From: Strongylocentrotus droebachiensis
Lineage: Eukaryota > Echinodermata > Echinoidea > Camarodonta > Strongylocentrotidae
Direction of reading: 5' to 3'
Assembly: GCA_035222895.1 (NCBI GenBank)
Contig: JAVYIG010001584.1
Coordinates: forward strand, 62,001 to 126,000
Length of the DNA: 64,000 nucleotides
Below, piece by piece: positions 59,613-64,000 of the stretch. Position 1 is the first letter of the stretch. Each line of letters starts with the position of its first letter. Both the position numbers and the translations under genes were made by a program. The notes below the pieces were generated by a model. The model saw only the letters and a list, made by a program, of their open reading frames with translations. It was not told the origin of the DNA and did no database searches.

Positions 59613-60141
59613 ATGAATCTAGGTGGTCCAGGTGACCCACCAACACATTCACATCCGCCGCACACCTCTACATCACCCAACGACATGCCTGTGGTCCCTC
59701 CCCAGCTCCAGCCCGGTCACCACATCCACCGTCCCGCACACCACCACCTCCACCAATCGGGCATGCCGCCACCGCCAGGCGGACCGACCGGTATGCTGCT
59801 CCGAGCGGAGAAGCCTTACCCCCGCACGCCTAAGTGCGCCCGGTGCCGCAACCACGGGGTGGTGTCAGCGCTCAAAGGCCACAAGAGATACTGTCGATGG
59901 CGGGACTGCATCTGCGCTAAATGTACCCTGATCGCAGAGAGACAGAGGGTGATGGCTGCTCAAGTGGCTCTCAGGAGACAACAAGCGCAAGAAGAGAATG
60001 AAGCGAAGGAACTTGGACTTTATTACGAGACTTCAGATGGTGCTATCTACGCGATGAATGGGATTGCTGTCCAGACACACAAGGGGTATGATCCCTACCG
60101 GAATCAACAATCTGAACAAGGGCAAGGCCAAGCTCAACAAG
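59613..60141 (+). CDS. dmrta2-like: DMRTA-type DM-domain transcription factor, first coding exon (3' partial)
   Basis: Encodes 176 residues plus one base and then a donor, CAACAAG|GTATGC. Residues 1-60 are Pro/His/Gly-rich and disordered. LLRAEK then leads into the DM domain at about 71-123: [20 protein letters not shown] and onward, with ligands C75, C78, H81, H90, C94, C99, C101 and C104, and the basic recognition helix [20 protein letters not shown]. The DM sequence and the following QEENEAKEL are the DMRTA1/DMRTA2 signature rather than DMRT1, 2 or 3. The factor would bind DNA in the minor groove as a dimer and act in neural or sensory development (family knowledge). The ATG follows an in-frame stop. 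Reading through the donor would add 48 intronic codons. The DMA-motif exon must lie past the window. Confidence 0.93.
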
Positions 60142-63100
60142 GTATGCTCAACTTTTTCACTTTATATTACTTATTATTACTGTTTGGGGCCACAAGTGTT
60201 AACACCCTTCTGGCTGTGACCAGACGAATGACTCCAGGATTTGCAGATATCTGCTCATCATTAGTACGAATGATATTTCCATATTAATAAGAGTACGTTT
60301 GTTACTTAAAGGTTTGATAATAATCACCCAATGAAACCAATTCTGAAGTTCAATCGCGTACTCGTATGGAAAGCGTAACCAAGCAAACAAAAAGGGCATT
60401 TGTATATTAAATCTAACATTTTAATACTATTTTAAGAAAGGGCGGGTTCCGATAAACGGGCGATAAACCTGCCTAAGTACCGTTGTGAAGAACCAATTGT
60501 GAGTGTTATTTATTACCACGTTGCTATGTCTGTTTTTCCATAAACGATAACAAACGAGGTTAATTTAAAGAAAAATAAGTCAGAAACAAGTCGAGCAAAC
60601 TGTTTTATAAGTCGACGAAAGTAAGATTTGAAGAAAACAAACTAAGGTGGAGTTTCGTTCTAGAACATTGACTAAGAATTATCATTTACCTGCCTTGCGT
60701 TCGTAGCAATAATACTTTAATGATGAAGGTTGTTTATTCTCTTCAGTTAAGAAAACTAAATTTCTGTCAGAAGAAAAGAATTGAAGTAATCGCCCCATAA
60801 TTTAAGGGCTAAAGGGCTAAATATATCACACATGCACATTTTGTATTAAGACATGACTTTAATTGTCCCATTATTCAGGGCAGTTCCAAATGGAGGTCTT
60901 TTTTTACAAATGAGTTTGTGAATAGACCTAAAATGTTTGTTACATAAATACTTCTTTACAACTTTCATAAATACTTAACTGTAATGACCATGATGGTTGA
61001 TTGACTGATTCTTTTTATAAAGTAAGGATTTTTTTAGCGACTGAGTGTAGTCATTTCAAATGAATGTGTTCATTGTTTTTGGACCTCTTATAAGCAGAAT
61101 AAGTCAACAATCAGCATGATTAATGAATCTTTGTTTAGTAGATTATTATAGACTTGTCATCTATCATTTCTAACCAGCCCTGCTGATTGCTCAGCCAAAA
61201 TTCTATCCAAAATTAAACACTTTTAACTGTTCAATGATTAATATATCGCAAGATTCACACAATTGAAACTGTCAAACTCAGTTAAGCTGTTGTAGGTAAA
61301 CTGTCTTGTAGAAATGGTGATGTGGTTTAGGTCTGCAACGGTAATTCTTCCTATTGTTAAGGGGTGTAGAGTTGACACATCGCTTTACCGCAAAATCAAG
61401 TCCCGTTTTATGCGAATAGTCGATTTAAACGCACTAACACTTCAAATATATCAAATCAGTCAGGAGCGAGTTTGTATGCCATAACATTTTTCTTTAGGTT
61501 TTTTTTTCCATTGATTTTTTTCCTCCTTCATTAGGACAGGCTTTGCTCATATCAATTTGGTTGGATATTGTCATTGATAATTTATGGACAACTCTAAGAC
61601 CCAATTCAATTATTTGGATATTATTATCATTTTATCGCTTAGTGATAGGGGGACTCCCGAAATCATTTATGACAATTTTTAATGAAAGAATTCGCGATAT
61701 ATATTTTATTATTTTTATGCCCACTTATATTCAAATTAAATATTTGATCAACTTATATTGTCATTAACATATCTACAATATATATCTGCGTCTATTTCCG
61801 ACTATTATAATTTTTGAGCAAGCATATTGTAAAATGTTCCCGACGTATAGATGATAATAATGCTAATACATATTTACAATGTATATTTGCAACAATTTAC
61901 TCTGCTCTGATGAAGTTTGTTATGCTTCTCAATATGAACATTTGTTTCCCGTCGTAGATATTATGACAACGGAAAAAGTTAAATACTTCTTGACAATTCC
62001 AGTTTGATCACAAAATGTAAACGCCCTTTTACTCATTGGATGTCATTACATTCGAATCTTTATAGGGTCCGTGATTTAGCAGAAAATGGGAGGCTACACT
62101 AATTGTACTGAGTGATTTCTGTCTCCACTTTCATGGAAAAGAAATCAGATAATTGTAACCTATAGAATTTAAGTAAAGAGTTCGTGAATTATTTCCCTTA
62201 TTGTTGATCATTCAATGGGTAGTCAGTTAGCATTAACCTGAAAATCAGGAGACTTTGCCCGCATAACGGTCAATAATGACTGCGTCTTTTCCATGCCTCT
62301 TTAGGCAAATATCGACAGATTGTCCTATTTTTCGCCTTCTTAACTCCGGACAGCTTGACCATTGACCGGAAATGTAGCCGACAGTATGGTCGCAGATGAC
62401 CGTACTGACCGATGCATTCTTGACGATACGATGGCTGACCAATGCTATTAGGTTGTATAGCTGTAATTCGGCTTACCTTAGTTTTCGTTCTGTATTTTTG
62501 TTGTTGTTAGTTTCAGAGTATCCAATGATTTGGAATTCGGACTATAACTTCCAATTGCAAAAATTTGTTTAACCTTAATCTGGTGAAATAACAAGAAACA
62601 CTGCTTTGATTTTATGATGCATCAAAACAATATTGAAGGAGAAAGCTAAAGTAAAAGTTCGTTTTTTATTTGTACTGCAGATTAATTCATGATAAACATA
62701 CTTGAATATGAGCTCACCATAGCATCCTGTTGATACCTCAAATTATTAGAACGATGAGCCTTTTTTTCTTACATAGAATCTTAGAAACATTTGACTCAAA
62801 TATAAATATGAATTTCAGCCTTTTTATACCCTTTTCAACACTTTAAGCATTTCTCTTTGATCGTAGACGGCGTTGTTTGGTATAAAATTGAAGCAAACAT
62901 GAAGATGATGTACTAATTGAACATATTATTAGCTAGTTGAATTATATAAAAACAGCTAAAATTTTGTGATTTTTGTTTGTATGAAGAAAATACATTGGTT
63001 TTCTTGTTCGTTGCAACTACATTACTTATATTCTTTGTTACAAAAGTTAATGACATTTAGAGGCCACCTAAAGTTTAAATAGCTTTTTAAACTTCATATA

Positions 63101-64000
63101 TTCCCTCTTCAAATTGTGTTGCATTTTATTAACTTTCTAATTTTCAAGATTCGCCTCGTTTTATAAAGAAAACGTAAACAAACTGTCAAATGCATAGCCG
63201 CCAAAAATATCGTATTTCATTTTTAGGAAAATAAAAATATAACCATATTATTAGGCGGTAATTTTTCATAGAAAATTTGAAATCATTGTAATCCTCATAA
63301 AATGATCAACACTAGAGTTTATCAATTGCATGTCTTTTTCATTTAATTTTATGAATTTATTTCTCAAAATTTCCTTTTTTATGTCACAATTACGGACAAA
63401 TGTGTATATAATATCACAGGGACAGTGTAAATCATTATGAAAATTCAATCACAAAAAAAAATTAAAAAAAGAAGTAGTCATCGTCTTTTAAAAATTAATA
63501 ATAAGTTTTCAAAATACTCATGAACCCAAATAGAAACAAGTCAACATAGTGTTGCCGTTGAAATTGTTATATCAAATTCTTGTATCATGCAAATCTCAGA
63601 ATTACCAGATTGTTATATTGTCGATATAAATATATAGATGTGAACAAAGGCTCAAATCATATTAATACCACAATCCCCCCTCCCCACCCTCTACTCCAAC
63701 TTTAACGTCCTACTATTCGTGTTAAAAGCATTAGATAGGATTGTCTTGTAGGATCATTGACAATTATTAACATCATAAGGTCTTTTTCAGCGAACCTAAA
63801 TAAATTTCTTCGTCTCATTTCAGCGGCCCGTTCAATATAAAATAAATATTTTGTGAGTGACATAATTTTCAATGGTAACAAATTTCAAAAGATAAAAAAA
63901 AATAACGTGTGGAAAGTTTAGTATGAATGAAACAATTGAATTGGTGATCATTCTTTCAAATGTTGTAATCAGTTTAATTTTAGCCATCAATATTTTCCTA
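60142..64000 (+). other. first intron of the DMRTA-type gene
   Basis: At least 3.86 kb of AT-rich intron continuing past the window. No exon with a DMA-like motif was found. A GC-richer block at about 62215-62450 stands out from the flanks and may be regulatory (inference). A C-rich stretch lies at 63675-63695. There are no obvious transposons, in contrast to the region before 54200. Confidence 0.6.

Noticed and set aside
60142-60287. Extension of the DM exon to the stop at 60285
   Set aside because: The sequence after 60141 starts with a good donor and becomes T-rich and hydrophobic, unlike DMRTA proteins; it is more likely intron.

Overview
This is a 64 kb piece of an AT-rich, intron-containing animal genome. 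No bacterial gene organisation is present. I infer a marine invertebrate deuterostome, most likely an echinoderm. The basis is a DMRTA-type DM-domain gene, a coiled-coil/kinase gene with clean GT-AG introns, many GA-type microsatellites, and a dense load of TTAA-flanked MITEs, mariner-like and L2-like elements. Species cannot be fixed from the sequence alone. Two protein-coding genes are supported, both on the + strand and both cut by the window edges. (1) At 755-7362 are the last six exons of a gene whose product is a lysine-rich, Glu/Lys-rich coiled coil followed by a eukaryotic protein kinase domain; its 5' exons lie upstream of the window. (2) At 59613-60141 is the first coding exon of a DMRTA-type transcription factor (DM domain); its downstream exon(s), expected to carry the DMA motif, lie beyond base 64000. 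Between them are about 51 kb with no convincing protein-coding gene. The ORFs there come from low-complexity DNA or transposon debris. Layout: 1-754 probable upstream intron with a hairpin repeat; 755-7362 kinase gene, whose intron 2977-6047 holds a minus-strand LTR-retrotransposon remnant; 8354-11021 a TTAA-flanked inverted-repeat element containing a large 34-bp minisatellite; 11830-12457 a mariner-like MITE; 12965-17000 MITEs of several families; 22961-23592 an L2-like LINE 3' end; 25011-29778 a cluster of nested TTAA elements; 29779-45233 mostly unique AT-rich DNA with GA/CT microsatellites and a 71-bp GT minisatellite; 45234-54191 further MITEs; 54192-58900 AT-rich DNA; 58990-59612 probable promoter/5'UTR of the DM gene; 60142-64000 its first intron. 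The most striking structure is the mobile-element ecology. Several families share a TTAA target duplication and the TTAAAGG start that is characteristic of Kolobok/T2-type MITEs. Members are inserted inside one another at TTAA sites, and one TTAA element has an internally expanded satellite array. The two genes show no sign of acting together.
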